From positions 1 to 64,000 of the forward strand of contig JAIERK010000080.1 of NCBI GenBank assembly GCA_019746975.1: 64,000 bases of DNA, in the 5' to 3' direction. Positions 35,324 to 44,796 of this stretch are shown here, piece after piece (within the stretch, counting starts at the first letter, position 1; each line of letters opens with the position of its first letter). The stretch comes from Candidatus Obscuribacterales bacterium. Its GTDB lineage: Bacteria; Cyanobacteriota; Vampirovibrionia; Obscuribacterales; Obscuribacteraceae. The position numbers and the translations under genes were made by a program. Under the pieces are notes generated by a model, which searched no databases, was not told the origin of the DNA, and saw nothing but the letters and a program-made list of their open reading frames with translations.

Positions 35324-37663
35324 GTGGCAAGAGACGACTGGGGAATATTATTAGCAGTCTTTCGGGTAAATTCGGAGCTTTTACCGTTGGGTGATGATTC
35401 ACTGCAATTCATAACAGACCGTTATCAGATATTCTCTATGCTCGGTCGAGGTCACTCAGGGACTGTATATCGTGCCGGCGATACGATTCTCGACAAGAGT
35501 GTCGCGTTGAAAGTCCTTCATATCGGGACGGATTCAACCAAAGTCGTTCGATTTCAGAATGAGGCTCGTATAGTTGCTCGTCTCGATCATCCGAATATAG
35601 TCAGGGTGCTGGACTTCAACCTGTTTGACAAAAACAAAATGTATATTGTCTTTGAGTTAATAGAAGGACAAAGCCTCCGGTCCATGATCGACGATCGTGG
35701 CGTAATTCCGGTCTCGGAATGGCTGCCTTTGGCCGAAGGAATTCTTTCAGGATTGGAGCATGCACATTCGAATGGTGTCACTCACCGCGACTTGAATCCG
35801 AATAATGTGTTGGTCGACTTTGCAAATCAAAGTACGCCCCAGGCAAAAATCGTCGATTTCGGCATCGCCTGCCTGCAAGACTTTGACCAACGGTTGACCA
35901 GGCAAGGTGCGGCTGTCGGGACTCCCGAGTACATGTCTCCGGAGCAGTGTCGTGGTCAAGGATTGAATCAGACTTCTGATATCTACTCATTTGGCTGCGT
36001 GTGTTTTTCGGCATTGACCGGTCGTCCCCCACACAGAACCGATAATTTGGTCGAGACTCTGATGGCGCACACTAGCGTGGTGGCGCCGCGTCTCAGCGAT
36101 GTTAGACCAGATCTGAGCTTCCCTGAACTGTTAGAAGTAATTGTGGCAAAGTCTCTCGCTCACAACCCCGCCCACCGATATCAATCCGCGACCCAGCTTT
36201 TGGCCGAATTTAAGGCTCTAGCCGAGTCGTTGACCTCGGATGCCGAAAGTATCCCGGCATTACCCCATAATGTGACACTACCGGCGGTGAAGAGTATGGG
36301 GACGATTGCGTGGGTTTTGATATCGATTGTCGTTTGTGCGTTCGCGGCAACAGTCGCGACTGCATTGTCCAGCTCGTTGTTTGCCTCGAAAGACCATCAG
36401 TACAATTTGAGGCGCATTGCAGAAAATGAAAAGGTTGAGCTCTCGGCATTAAAGGAAGGAGAAATGGCGATCCTTAGCAATTCCCTGGGTGGAAACACTT
36501 CGACCGCGGCCGCTAAGAAATACGAAAAGATGGTGGTTCATGCAGAAGGTGGACAAACTCAATTCACACCTCTAGAGGAATTCCAAGCGGTCGAAGCCAA
36601 TTCGAAGGTGGCGTCTGCAGAGTTAAATGTCGACAGCGTCATCGATGTACAGCCAGGGGATATGCAGTTACTCAAATCGGTACGCCGAGCTAACTTGGAA
36701 CGAACTGGATCCGGTGTATACCATCTGCGATGTTTCAATGATGATGACATGAAGCTTGTTCGCGACTTGAAGGACATTACTCAGTTGTACGTTTCGGCCT
36801 CGTACAGTATTCGGGGACCGGGGCTGAAGTACCTTAGTGGATTGTCGCTGCAAACTCTAGAATTCAAAAAGAGCTTGATTGATGACGCGGGACTCGCATA
36901 TCTGCCGGCCTCCAAAATTCTGACGAGCTTGTCGCTAACTTACGACCGGAAGATTTCGGGCACCACATTCAGTGCTGAAAAAACTCCTAATCTGACATAC
37001 TTGAATCTTCAGCTTTCTGGTGTAACAGACGAAGGGCTACGTAACATATGCAATCTGAAGCATTTGCAAATGCTTTTGCTCAATGATTCTGCGATCACGG
37101 GTGCCACTCTGGGTGATATCGCTCGACTTCCGGATTTGAGGCAACTCTCGATAGCACACGCTCCTATCGAATCCCGCTACCTGTCTTCTATAACTTCCGC
37201 TCCCAAACTGGTTGATCTTAATTTGGACGGTCTTAAGATCAGTGACTACGACTTCTTGTACAAATTGAAGTATTTGCGCTCACTGTCAATTAACGACAGT
37301 TCGATAACCGATCGGCAGCTTGCCGCCCTATTGCGCAATTGCACGAGCATAACCGAACTGTCGATTAAAAGGTGTGCGAAGCTTACGAAGGCAGGACTTG
37401 CATCCTTGATAGGAACGAAGATCCGGAATCTCTGCATAAGCCGCGACCGTTCAAGCGACGACCTGGTCGAAATCTTGATCCAGTGTAAGAGTTTATCTGA
37501 TCTCGACGCCGAGAAAACTAAACTTTCATTTGAAGCAGTTCATCGACTTCTGTCAAAATCAAACATCAAGAGCATTACAGTTTCAGAACCGATTACCGAA
37601 TTCGAGTTTGAGCAGCTAAGGACTGTTTTCCCTCAGAAAAAAATTCGCTATGTCGAATTCTAA
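35324..37663 (+). CDS. Ser/Thr protein kinase with transmembrane segment and leucine-rich repeats
   Basis: 779 residues from GTG 35324. The Hanks-type kinase domain spans about residues 32-300: GRGHSGTVYRAGD glycine loop, lysine K63 (ALKV), HRDLNPNNV with D156, DFGIA with D178, and GTPEYMSPEQ. All catalytic residues are present. One membrane helix (about 325-350) puts the C-terminal half outside. Residues about 480-770 contain leucine-rich repeats of the type LTYLNLQLSGVTDEGLRNIC and LRSLSINDSSITDRQLAALL, an RI/GALA-like cysteine-containing form. Bacterial PASTA kinases use outside domains to sense ligands; here LRRs take that place. The TPR gene starts 14 bases before its stop. Confidence 0.9.
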   Translation: MARDDWGILLAVFRVNSELLPLGDDSLQFITDRYQIFSMLGRGHSGTVYRAGDTILDKSVALKVLHIGTDSTKVVRFQNEARIVARLDHPNIVRVLDFNLFDKNKMYIVFELIEGQSLRSMIDDRGVIPVSEWLPLAEGILSGLEHAHSNGVTHRDLNPNNVLVDFANQSTPQAKIVDFGIACLQDFDQRLTRQGAAVGTPEYMSPEQCRGQGLNQTSDIYSFGCVCFSALTGRPPHRTDNLVETLMAHTSVVAPRLSDVRPDLSFPELLEVIVAKSLAHNPAHRYQSATQLLAEFKALAESLTSDAESIPALPHNVTLPAVKSMGTIAWVLISIVVCAFAATVATALSSSLFASKDHQYNLRRIAENEKVELSALKEGEMAILSNSLGGNTSTAAAKKYEKMVVHAEGGQTQFTPLEEFQAVEANSKVASAELNVDSVIDVQPGDMQLLKSVRRANLERTGSGVYHLRCFNDDDMKLVRDLKDITQLYVSASYSIRGPGLKYLSGLSLQTLEFKKSLIDDAGLAYLPASKILTSLSLTYDRKISGTTFSAEKTPNLTYLNLQLSGVTDEGLRNICNLKHLQMLLLNDSAITGATLGDIARLPDLRQLSIAHAPIESRYLSSITSAPKLVDLNLDGLKISDYDFLYKLKYLRSLSINDSSITDRQLAALLRNCTSITELSIKRCAKLTKAGLASLIGTKIRNLCISRDRSSDDLVEILIQCKSLSDLDAEKTKLSFEAVHRLLSKSNIKSITVSEPITEFEFEQLRTVFPQKKIRYVEF

Positions 37664-38789
37664 GTCTTTGCGGTTGTCTGGCGGGCGGAGACCAACCGTC
37701 TTGTCGGCGCTAGCGCTCGTGATTTTTTTCGTTGGTTTAGAACTTCCAGCAAGGTCGGTCGATAAGTACAAATGGGACGACGTCAAGCGCGAAGGTGAGC
37801 GACTCGAGCTATCGGGCGCGTATCCAATGGCGCAGAAGTATTACCTTCACGCTCTAAGCTGTGCCCGTGATCTCCCGCCTGGATCTGCTGCGCAAATCGA
37901 AAGTCTTTTTCACATGGCGAATATATCCTTGCTGCAAGAAAAGTACATTGATGCGGAGCCTTACTATCAGCGGCTGATAACGAACCTTGTAAAACAAAAA
38001 CGCGACGGCACCATCGGTGAAGACAGCCTCGTATGGATGGAGGAGCTGGCTTCATCGTATGCGAGGTGTATCCATGGAGCCTGCGAGGAAAAAGCTCTCG
38101 AGCATGCCGTCAGTATTTACGACCTGGTCAGCGGCGATAAAAACAGTCATATCGCTGCCATCCTTAGAAGGTTGGTCGAACTTAAGCTTAAGGACAATCG
38201 ACCAAGAGAGTGCGAGACTTACGCCAGGCGACTGGTGCGTTTGACAAAGACCCTGAGCGGTCCTTCAGAGGTTATCAAAGGTAGCGACCTTTTCCTTCTT
38301 AGTCTGATTCAGTTTCGTCTCGGACGGTATGCACTCGCTGAATCCAATGTGCGAGAGTCGTTGTCTATATACGAACGCCTTGATGTTCCGCCTGGTTCGT
38401 ACACGGTCAACTGTTTGATTCAGCTTGCCAGAATTTTGCAGTGTCAAAAAAACTTTGACCGTGCCGAAAGGACAATTCGGAAAGCGCTGAAAATATTGGA
38501 GAGAAATAACGGTAAAAAATCTCTCGAAACTATTCCTGCGCGAGAACTGCTTGCCGAGATAGAGACCAGGAAATGTGACTATCTCGAAGCCATACGACAA
38601 TACGAAACATCTATATCAATTCTGGAATCTAAATACGGTGAATTGGATTCACGACTAGTTGGCCAATTGCTTCGGGTGAGAGAACTTCATCTCAAAAGGG
38701 GCGACCTCCAGAAAGCGCGCCAAATCAAGGAAAAGATTGCATCTATATCGAAAAGTTCTTTGTCGAAAACCGATACTGTCGGCCACTAA
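37650..38789 (+). CDS. Exported TPR protein coupled to the LRR kinase
   Basis: 379 residues. A signal peptide (about 12-35, LSALALVIFFVGLELPARS) is followed by TPR-like helical pairs: about 40-110 (REGERLELSGAYPMAQKYYLHAL, FHMANISLLQEKYIDAEPYYQRLI), about 210-260, about 250-290 and about 310-345. These fit the TPR/kinesin-light-chain type. The ATG lies inside the kinase gene (14-bp overlap), so the two are translated together and probably work together; the partner or substrate of the kinase is a reasonable but unproven guess. Confidence 0.85.
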   Translation: MSNSKSLRLSGGRRPTVLSALALVIFFVGLELPARSVDKYKWDDVKREGERLELSGAYPMAQKYYLHALSCARDLPPGSAAQIESLFHMANISLLQEKYIDAEPYYQRLITNLVKQKRDGTIGEDSLVWMEELASSYARCIHGACEEKALEHAVSIYDLVSGDKNSHIAAILRRLVELKLKDNRPRECETYARRLVRLTKTLSGPSEVIKGSDLFLLSLIQFRLGRYALAESNVRESLSIYERLDVPPGSYTVNCLIQLARILQCQKNFDRAERTIRKALKILERNNGKKSLETIPARELLAEIETRKCDYLEAIRQYETSISILESKYGELDSRLVGQLLRVRELHLKRGDLQKARQIKEKIASISKSSLSKTDTVGH

Positions 38790-38876
38790 CAATGGTGACA
38801 TAACGGTAATGTAACAACTCGGCCGCTGTCGCAAAATTGTCCTTGAGATTTGGATTCGAATTTACTAGCGATCAAG

Positions 38877-41720
38877 ATGTCTATACAGGCGCCGACACTT
38901 AATAACGACGAGCTTATTGCCAGGAAAAGCTTGAATCAAGGCGAGTTCTCGCCGCTTGGAAGTCCAGTCCTATCGGCGGTATTAAAGTCGTGTGCGATCG
39001 CTACTTTTGTTTTTGGATCTATTCCTTTTTTCTTTATTTCCTGGTTGATTCTTTCCACCGGCGCCAACACTATATGTGTGGACTATGCCGCTTTCTTGCA
39101 CATAGTCGACAAGGTGTTGAGCGGTCAATATCAATGGTTTTCAATTTTCTCAGATTCGTTCATAAGAACGCATATGGTACTGTTGCCGGTGCTCGTGCAT
39201 ATTGCGGTCGCATATATAACCAACTGGAACGTCACGGCAGAACTCTTCATCGGTATGAGTTTGCATCTTCTCCGGGCGTTCCTGATCGTCGACATGATAG
39301 CGGGGCGCTACGCCAATAAGTGGATTCGTCTGGCCGTCACCGGTATCGTGTTGGCACTTGTTTTTGCTAACTCGCAGTCCTGCATTATGATTTATGGCGA
39401 GGCCAGTATTGCTATCGGTCTGTGTTTGTTGTCTTTCACTTTTGCTATCTGGTCCTTGTGTAAATTTGGACGGACGCCTCGAGGACTGTCTTGGATGGTG
39501 TTGGGTGGAGTCGCGTCCTGTTATTCCTTCGGTAATGTTGTTCCGGTGTGGGCTGTATTGTTGCTCGCTATATGGCTTCTACCGGTCAGAGGTTGGACTC
39601 ACCACTTTGATGCCAGTAAGTCTTCAGCCGCAAAATCAGGAGGTCACTTCCTGGTCAATCGAAAAGTAGCTTGTGTTTACTGGCTCGTCGGCGCAGTCGC
39701 TTCTTTGACTCCTTATATCTACTTCCTTTCTATCCGAGGTTCGGCCAATCCGGAGCTTGTAAAGACATTCGGTATCGTTGACGGGAGCTTTGTCCTCAAT
39801 GCTCTTGGGCGTCCGTTTGCGAAGAGCATGGGAATGGAGTACGGACGCCTGCCTCAGGCAGAGCTCAGCGCGCTGATTTTGATTGCCCTCATGGTAGCAG
39901 CGGTTATTCCTCTATTCAGGCGCCAAGTCAAGCTAGATGGTGTCCGGATGATAGGGCTTTTACTGTTTGCTTATGGTTTTATCAGTGTTTGGAGTGTGGG
40001 TGTCTTTCGGACGCATGTTGCGCCCTGGTACGCCTCGATGTCGCTGTATTGCTGGCTTGGCCTGATTACTCTGTCGATCGCGAATTTGTCCAACCTTTTC
40101 GAGTCAAACATCGGCAAGCGGCTTTGGGCTCGTCCTCAGGCTGCAACCATATCTGGTGCCCTTGCTATCGTTTGTGTTATGGCACTTTTCCTCTCTACCA
40201 ATCTCACGTATAAAGACAAGCAATTTTTTCTGAATGCTCGAGCACCTGTATCTGCTGAATATGTCAGATTTTTCAATAGTTCTCCCACTTTTCTCGAGTC
40301 TTCAATTTTCAGCAACGATGGGCGGCCCGACCGAATAACGGCCTTTGCCAGTGCCCTGAATCGTCATCGACTTTGTATCTTTGCGCCTCAGACGACGATG
40401 TCATTGCAGGGGCAGTTCGCCCTGGAGCAGGTATCGATTGAACGCTCGGCAGCAAGTAAGCGCGTCGCCTGGCTGGAAGACCGTTCTCTGAAGAAATCGG
40501 CTTCCTGGCGTGACTATCACCATCTGAACTTGTCGATTCCTGAGGGCAATACGGTTAACTGGCGCGTAACCGTTCCATCGGATGCTGAAGAAATGGTCTT
40601 TTGTACTTCAGTCGCAGCGATGGCGGAGCCGACGGGCGCATGCGCCGATGGAGCGCCGCCAAAGCTTGTTTCGACGGTGTCGATCTTTCCCAATTCACCA
40701 GATACGGTGCGTGTCGCCTCAGGCGATTGTGCCGGCGCCTCGTACGTCGTGAGGTGTGACGACGCCTGGAAGCCTGTACGTTTGAATTTGCTTCCATACA
40801 GGGGGAAATCCGTAACCATTCGCCTGGGCTCCAGCACACGAGGTAGCGCCTATGCTCGGCTCTGTAAAGATGGAGACTGTCTGCCTGGTTCCGTGGTCTA
40901 CATGTACCCCCACATAACAGAAGTGGTGTCACATGATTCAGGCGGGGTGCGCACGGTTAGATCCGGCACCGCTTCAAATACAACATCAGGTAAAATTGTT
41001 TCCGAAGAGTTTTGTCCGTCAAACACGGATGTATCGCCATTGTTTCCTCATCTCCAGGGAGAGCGTTTCGATTTCCCTAACTTATTGTCACAGGTGTGGA
41101 AAAAGGTCGAGCTACCGATTCCGGCAGATGCTTCGCATAGTATGCCTGGCCGTTATTGGGATGTGGAGCCGAAGACCGGTATCCCTATCGACAGTTACGA
41201 ATACCTGACGATGAATCTCGCGCCGCTTCCAGGTAAGACCTGGTGTTCACTCAAAATGCATTTGCAGTTTGACGATGGTACTATCGATGGTTTCTCAATG
41301 CCGTTGTTGCCGGACACTCGAACTCATTCGTATGTGTATCCGTTGAGATTGCTGACCGTGCGCTCTGGAGCAAAGCTGGTCCGAGTTGTTGCGTTCGCGA
41401 GCGCGGTAGACCAAAAAAATCTGCCGTTCAAACATCGCCACCGTAAGCTCAACGACTATCCACCGATCGCGAGTCTCGAGCAAGACCAGAATTCAAGCAA
41501 TCAATGTGCCGAACTCTGCGGTTGCATTCAGGTCAACTCTATCGCGCTTGCAAGTTCGACATTGCCGTCTCGAGCAACTGTTTACCAAATGCCCAGCGTC
41601 GGGCGGACAGAAGATCAAGGAGCTTTGAATCTCAGCAGTTCGAGAACCGCGAATGCGAACAACACACCTGCCAAAAAACTGGCTAGTAACAAATGCCATA
41701 CCATGTTGGTCTGCCGGTGA
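38877..41720 (+). CDS. Large polytopic membrane protein (GT-C-like)
   Basis: About 947 residues from ATG 38877; a TTG at 38850 is also possible. Roughly ten to twelve hydrophobic helices lie between residues 40 and 450. The first extracytoplasmic loop holds an acidic site (ICVDYAAFLHIVD), like the Asp motif of GT-C glycosyltransferases. A soluble C-terminal half (about 500-930) looks beta-rich. No catalytic motif is decisive. It follows the TPR gene after 87 bp. Its last 106 bases overlap the convergent small membrane protein gene. Confidence 0.7.
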   Translation: MSIQAPTLNNDELIARKSLNQGEFSPLGSPVLSAVLKSCAIATFVFGSIPFFFISWLILSTGANTICVDYAAFLHIVDKVLSGQYQWFSIFSDSFIRTHMVLLPVLVHIAVAYITNWNVTAELFIGMSLHLLRAFLIVDMIAGRYANKWIRLAVTGIVLALVFANSQSCIMIYGEASIAIGLCLLSFTFAIWSLCKFGRTPRGLSWMVLGGVASCYSFGNVVPVWAVLLLAIWLLPVRGWTHHFDASKSSAAKSGGHFLVNRKVACVYWLVGAVASLTPYIYFLSIRGSANPELVKTFGIVDGSFVLNALGRPFAKSMGMEYGRLPQAELSALILIALMVAAVIPLFRRQVKLDGVRMIGLLLFAYGFISVWSVGVFRTHVAPWYASMSLYCWLGLITLSIANLSNLFESNIGKRLWARPQAATISGALAIVCVMALFLSTNLTYKDKQFFLNARAPVSAEYVRFFNSSPTFLESSIFSNDGRPDRITAFASALNRHRLCIFAPQTTMSLQGQFALEQVSIERSAASKRVAWLEDRSLKKSASWRDYHHLNLSIPEGNTVNWRVTVPSDAEEMVFCTSVAAMAEPTGACADGAPPKLVSTVSIFPNSPDTVRVASGDCAGASYVVRCDDAWKPVRLNLLPYRGKSVTIRLGSSTRGSAYARLCKDGDCLPGSVVYMYPHITEVVSHDSGGVRTVRSGTASNTTSGKIVSEEFCPSNTDVSPLFPHLQGERFDFPNLLSQVWKKVELPIPADASHSMPGRYWDVEPKTGIPIDSYEYLTMNLAPLPGKTWCSLKMHLQFDDGTIDGFSMPLLPDTRTHSYVYPLRLLTVRSGAKLVRVVAFASAVDQKNLPFKHRHRKLNDYPPIASLEQDQNSSNQCAELCGCIQVNSIALASSTLPSRATVYQMPSVGRTEDQGALNLSSSRTANANNTPAKKLASNKCHTMLVCR

Positions 41721-42004
41721 TTCATGCCGCGCACGATTCCGACGCGTGCCGCAATATAAATCAGTACGCTGAAGTATGCGGACAAAGCCACTACAAAGCG
41801 AATCCAACCACCGACCATGGCGGCGAAGAACAGCACGATACACACAACTGGCACCAGCCAAATCGTAATCGGGTCGCTCTTTCGGATGTTGTTGCCTTCA
41901 GCCTTTACCGATTCCCGAATGTATCTGAACGACTCTTTAAAGCTCGCCGAAAAAGGCATCCTTTGAGTTTCGGTATTGGTGTCCGGTAGTTCTGAACTCA
42001 TCAC
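41615..42004 (-). CDS. Small membrane protein, unknown function
   Basis: 129 residues. Three hydrophobic helices are seen: about 48-68 (TIWLVPVVCIVLFFAAMVGGW), 70-88 (FVVALSAYFSVLIYIAARVG) and 100-125. The hydrophilic N-terminal 45 residues are cytoplasmic by the positive-inside rule. No family recognised. It is the last gene of the leftward rsmA-ispE-nth group, about 115 bp after nth. Its 3' end overlaps the end of the convergent membrane-protein gene by 106 bp. Confidence 0.65.
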   Translation of the reverse strand: MMSSELPDTNTETQRMPFSASFKESFRYIRESVKAEGNNIRKSDPITIWLVPVVCIVLFFAAMVGGWIRFVVALSAYFSVLIYIAARVGIVRGMNHRQTNMVWHLLLASFLAGVLFAFAVLELLRFKAP

Positions 42005-42117
42005 ATTTACCTGTGAAATTATCCGACGTTCTTTCTGTATCGCTTAAACCTATATTTGCCCCGATCCGCTCTCGTGTCAATCACCACGTGAAAACGGCTC
42101 AAGCTCAAACAGATTTG

Positions 42118-42936
42118 TTATACCGTTGAAGCCGGACAGAGGTTGTTGATTGGGCACCCCGGACAATCCGGATTACGGGCGAAACAAAGGCGTCTGCCGT
42201 GCCAGATAAGAGTGATGGAACATTTCGACCAGTCTTCTTGAGGGAAGACCTTTTGGAGATCGAGCTCGATTTTGTATGGATCTTCCTGTTCTGTGAGACC
42301 CAGTCGTTTGGACAGTCTCTGTACATGGGTATCGACGGTCCAACCAGGTACACCAAATGCGACACCAAGCACGACATTGGCCGTTTTTCGACCGACACCG
42401 GGCAGTTCGACCAGCTCATCTAGTGTTCGCGGGACTTCGCCTCCGAACTTAGACACCAGAGCCTGAGCGCATTTCTGAATATTGGCTGCTTTGGCGTTGT
42501 AGTATCCAGTCGCTTTGATCAATTCTTTTACTTGATCGATAGGCGCCTCCGCCAATGCTTTTGCGGTAGGGAAATTGGCGAAAAGCTTCGGTGTGACCTT
42601 ATTGACCTGAACATCAGTGGTTTGTGCGGAAAGTATCACCGAGGTCAAAAGCTGATAGGTGTTGTCGAAATCCAGTTCGCAGTCTGCATCGGGGTATTGC
42701 TGAAACAGGCGATGCATCATCTGGGTGGCAGTCTTTTGATTAACCAATCCGACGTTGTCGGCTTTTTTCTTTTTAGCCTTTGCCTTTGCCTTTGTGTTAG
42801 CAAGAGCAGTCGCTTTCGCTTTATCAGTACCAGCGCTTTGACCAGCCTTTCGCGTGGCTGTCCGTTTTGTCTTGGGTCTTTCCGATTCATTCTGAATTGA
42901 CGTCGGTTTGCTCGTTCTGCCGCTGTTTTTCTTCAT
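42118..42936 (-). CDS. nth: Endonuclease III (DNA glycosylase/AP lyase)
   Basis: 272 residues. The core from about residue 70 is standard endonuclease III, which removes oxidised pyrimidines and cuts abasic sites. The helix-hairpin-helix LPGVGRKTANVVLGVAFG carries the catalytic Lys, VDTHVQRLSKRLG carries the catalytic Asp, and the iron-sulfur motif C-x6-C-x2-C-x5-C closes the protein (CFARNPDCPGCPINNLC). The first 70 or so residues are a Lys/Ala/Thr-rich basic extension, absent from the usual 210-residue enzyme, probably disordered and DNA-binding. It lies about 35 bp after ispE. Confidence 0.95.
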   Translation of the reverse strand: MKKNSGRTSKPTSIQNESERPKTKRTATRKAGQSAGTDKAKATALANTKAKAKAKKKKADNVGLVNQKTATQMMHRLFQQYPDADCELDFDNTYQLLTSVILSAQTTDVQVNKVTPKLFANFPTAKALAEAPIDQVKELIKATGYYNAKAANIQKCAQALVSKFGGEVPRTLDELVELPGVGRKTANVVLGVAFGVPGWTVDTHVQRLSKRLGLTEQEDPYKIELDLQKVFPQEDWSKCSITLIWHGRRLCFARNPDCPGCPINNLCPASTV

Positions 42937-42972
42937 CTCGTGAATCTCGCTAGTTTGCCGTACAAAGAATTC

Positions 42973-43929
42973 TCATTCGACGACTCTTGCTCCGTAGTTG
43001 ACCGGTTCGACTACAAAGATATCGAAATCGGTGGCGTCGTCTTCTTGCATTCTTCTTATATGGTCGCGAGTCGCCAATTCCAGGGCAAGTGCTTCTTGCC
43101 TGGTTTTAGTCACTGCAAACAAAGTCGGTCCGCTCCCCGTCAAACGTGCGGTCCATCCACCCAGGCTTTCGATGCCAGCGCGCAGCCTGGCAAGACTGGT
43201 GTGTTTTTGAAAAACCGGAGCCTCCAGATCGTTGCGCAATATGGTCGAGTCGAGCGGTAGTCCCTTCTCCAGATGGTCTTGGGCCTTGATCGTAACATTT
43301 GCGGTACCTGTCGAACCGTCACTCTTCAATCTATCGAACTCGGCATAGGCCCAGGGAGTAGACACCATGAGCGTCTTTGGCTTGACCAAAAGGACAGCGA
43401 ACTTGGAGTCATGTTCGATTGGTTGTAGGATGTCACCACGACCGGTGCCAATACAAGTGCCTCCTTTGAGGCAAAATGGAACATCCGCGCCGAGTGTGCT
43501 AGCCATCCTGAGCAGCTCAATCTCAGTGAGGCGCCGATCAAAAAAATGATTCAACGCGACCAGTGTTGCCGCTGCATCTGCGCTGCCGCCGGCTAATCCC
43601 GCTCCGATCGGAATCTTTTTCTCCACTGAGACATGAATGTCGAATTCTCGACAGGCAGCAACCGCCTGACCGTACTTCAAGACCGCTTTCGAAATAAGAT
43701 TCGATGCATCGAGCGGGTACGAATCATTGTTCGTTGTAGAGCTAACCGAGTGGCTGATCGAGCCGCTCCCTTTCGAGAAGGAGAAAGTGATCTCGTCTTC
43801 GAGCGACAGAGATTGCATCAGCGATCTGACTTCATGATAGCCATCGGGCATGGTGTCGAGGATCTCGAATGTGAGATTGACCTTGGCAGGACATGCAGTT
43901 TTCACTAATGAATCTGTGCGTAAGGTCAT
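42973..43929 (-). CDS. ispE: 4-diphosphocytidyl-2-C-methyl-D-erythritol kinase
   Basis: 318 residues. It phosphorylates CDP-methylerythritol in the MEP isoprenoid pathway. Family motifs: CPAKVNLTFEILDTMPDGYHEVRSLM at the N-terminus, the ATP-binding GHMP loop IPIGAGLAGGSADAAATLVALN, and SLGGWTARLTGSGPTLFAV near the C-terminus. The start overlaps the rsmA stop by 4 bp, a common arrangement (rsmA-ispE), so the pair is translationally coupled. Confidence 0.95.
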   Translation of the reverse strand: MTLRTDSLVKTACPAKVNLTFEILDTMPDGYHEVRSLMQSLSLEDEITFSFSKGSGSISHSVSSTTNNDSYPLDASNLISKAVLKYGQAVAACREFDIHVSVEKKIPIGAGLAGGSADAAATLVALNHFFDRRLTEIELLRMASTLGADVPFCLKGGTCIGTGRGDILQPIEHDSKFAVLLVKPKTLMVSTPWAYAEFDRLKSDGSTGTANVTIKAQDHLEKGLPLDSTILRNDLEAPVFQKHTSLARLRAGIESLGGWTARLTGSGPTLFAVTKTRQEALALELATRDHIRRMQEDDATDFDIFVVEPVNYGARVVE

Positions 43930-44795
43930 GATCCGGAATTCTCGACGGTGAGTTCGGAAAATGCGTCCGACAAAACAGCGAATTGCCGAATGGACAGATC
44001 TTCCGCGCGCGCGGAAGGATTGATGCCGGCCTCCCGCATGATCTTGGAAATCTCGATTTCGTTGATTTTAAGAAATCTCAGATTGTTTTTGATCATCTTT
44101 CTCCGCTGCTTAAATCCAGCAGCGAGGACCTTGCGAAACATCTTCATGTCGGTCGGCTCTACAGGCGGTTTGGCAAGTGGAGTAAGACGCACCACTGCTG
44201 ATGTCACTTCAGGAACAGGAAAAAAGCTGAGTGGTGGCACCTTGAATAGAATTTCCGCGTCGAAGAGATACTCCTTCAAAATCGTTAGGTGGGAGTACGC
44301 TTTTGAACCTGGCTTCGCGATCAGCCTGTCGGCAACCTCGAGTTGAATGGTCATGACCACGCAGGAGATATTGGAGTACCATGCCGAGGGTTCGCCTATT
44401 TCCCCGAATACATGAGCCATTATCGGGCTGGTGATCTGATACGGCACGTTGCCGATGATTTTTGTCGGTTTGGGATTAAGGCTGAGGAGATCGAAGTCCA
44501 AGAAATCTCCGTGAATAAGATTCACGTTGGCGGGCAGCCTTGACCTGAAATTATCCACAAGCTCTCTATCCAGCTCGATAGCAGTTACCTGATTGCCGGT
44601 CTCGGCAAGAACCTCGGTGAGAAAACCTAAGCCCGGACCGATTTCGACAATATGATCTTGGGGATTCAAATCCAGCGAATCGACGATGCGCTGAAGTCGC
44701 TCAGGATCCACGAAGAAATTCTGGCCAAGCTTCTTCTTCGCATAAACTCGCCTGGCTCGTGAGATCAGTTGTTCTCTAGTGGCTGACGTGGGCAA
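43926..44795 (-). CDS. rsmA: 16S rRNA dimethyladenosine transferase
   Basis: 289 residues. RsmA/KsgA dimethylates two adjacent adenosines near the 3' end of 16S rRNA. Seen: KKLGQNFFVDPERLQRIVDSL, motif I IVEIGPGLGFLTEVLA, motif II AIELDRELVDNFR, and the catalytic IIGNVPYQITSPIMAH (N-x-P-Y). The length and the C-terminal helical domain are standard. It begins one base after the preceding gene's stop and overlaps ispE. Confidence 0.95.
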   Translation of the reverse strand: MPTSATREQLISRARRVYAKKKLGQNFFVDPERLQRIVDSLDLNPQDHIVEIGPGLGFLTEVLAETGNQVTAIELDRELVDNFRSRLPANVNLIHGDFLDFDLLSLNPKPTKIIGNVPYQITSPIMAHVFGEIGEPSAWYSNISCVVMTIQLEVADRLIAKPGSKAYSHLTILKEYLFDAEILFKVPPLSFFPVPEVTSAVVRLTPLAKPPVEPTDMKMFRKVLAAGFKQRRKMIKNNLRFLKINEIEISKIMREAGINPSARAEDLSIRQFAVLSDAFSELTVENSGS

Positions 44796-44796
44796 G

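Noticed and set aside
42118-42420. Small frames on the plus strand opposite nth
   Set aside because: They are shadows of the strong nth coding frame.
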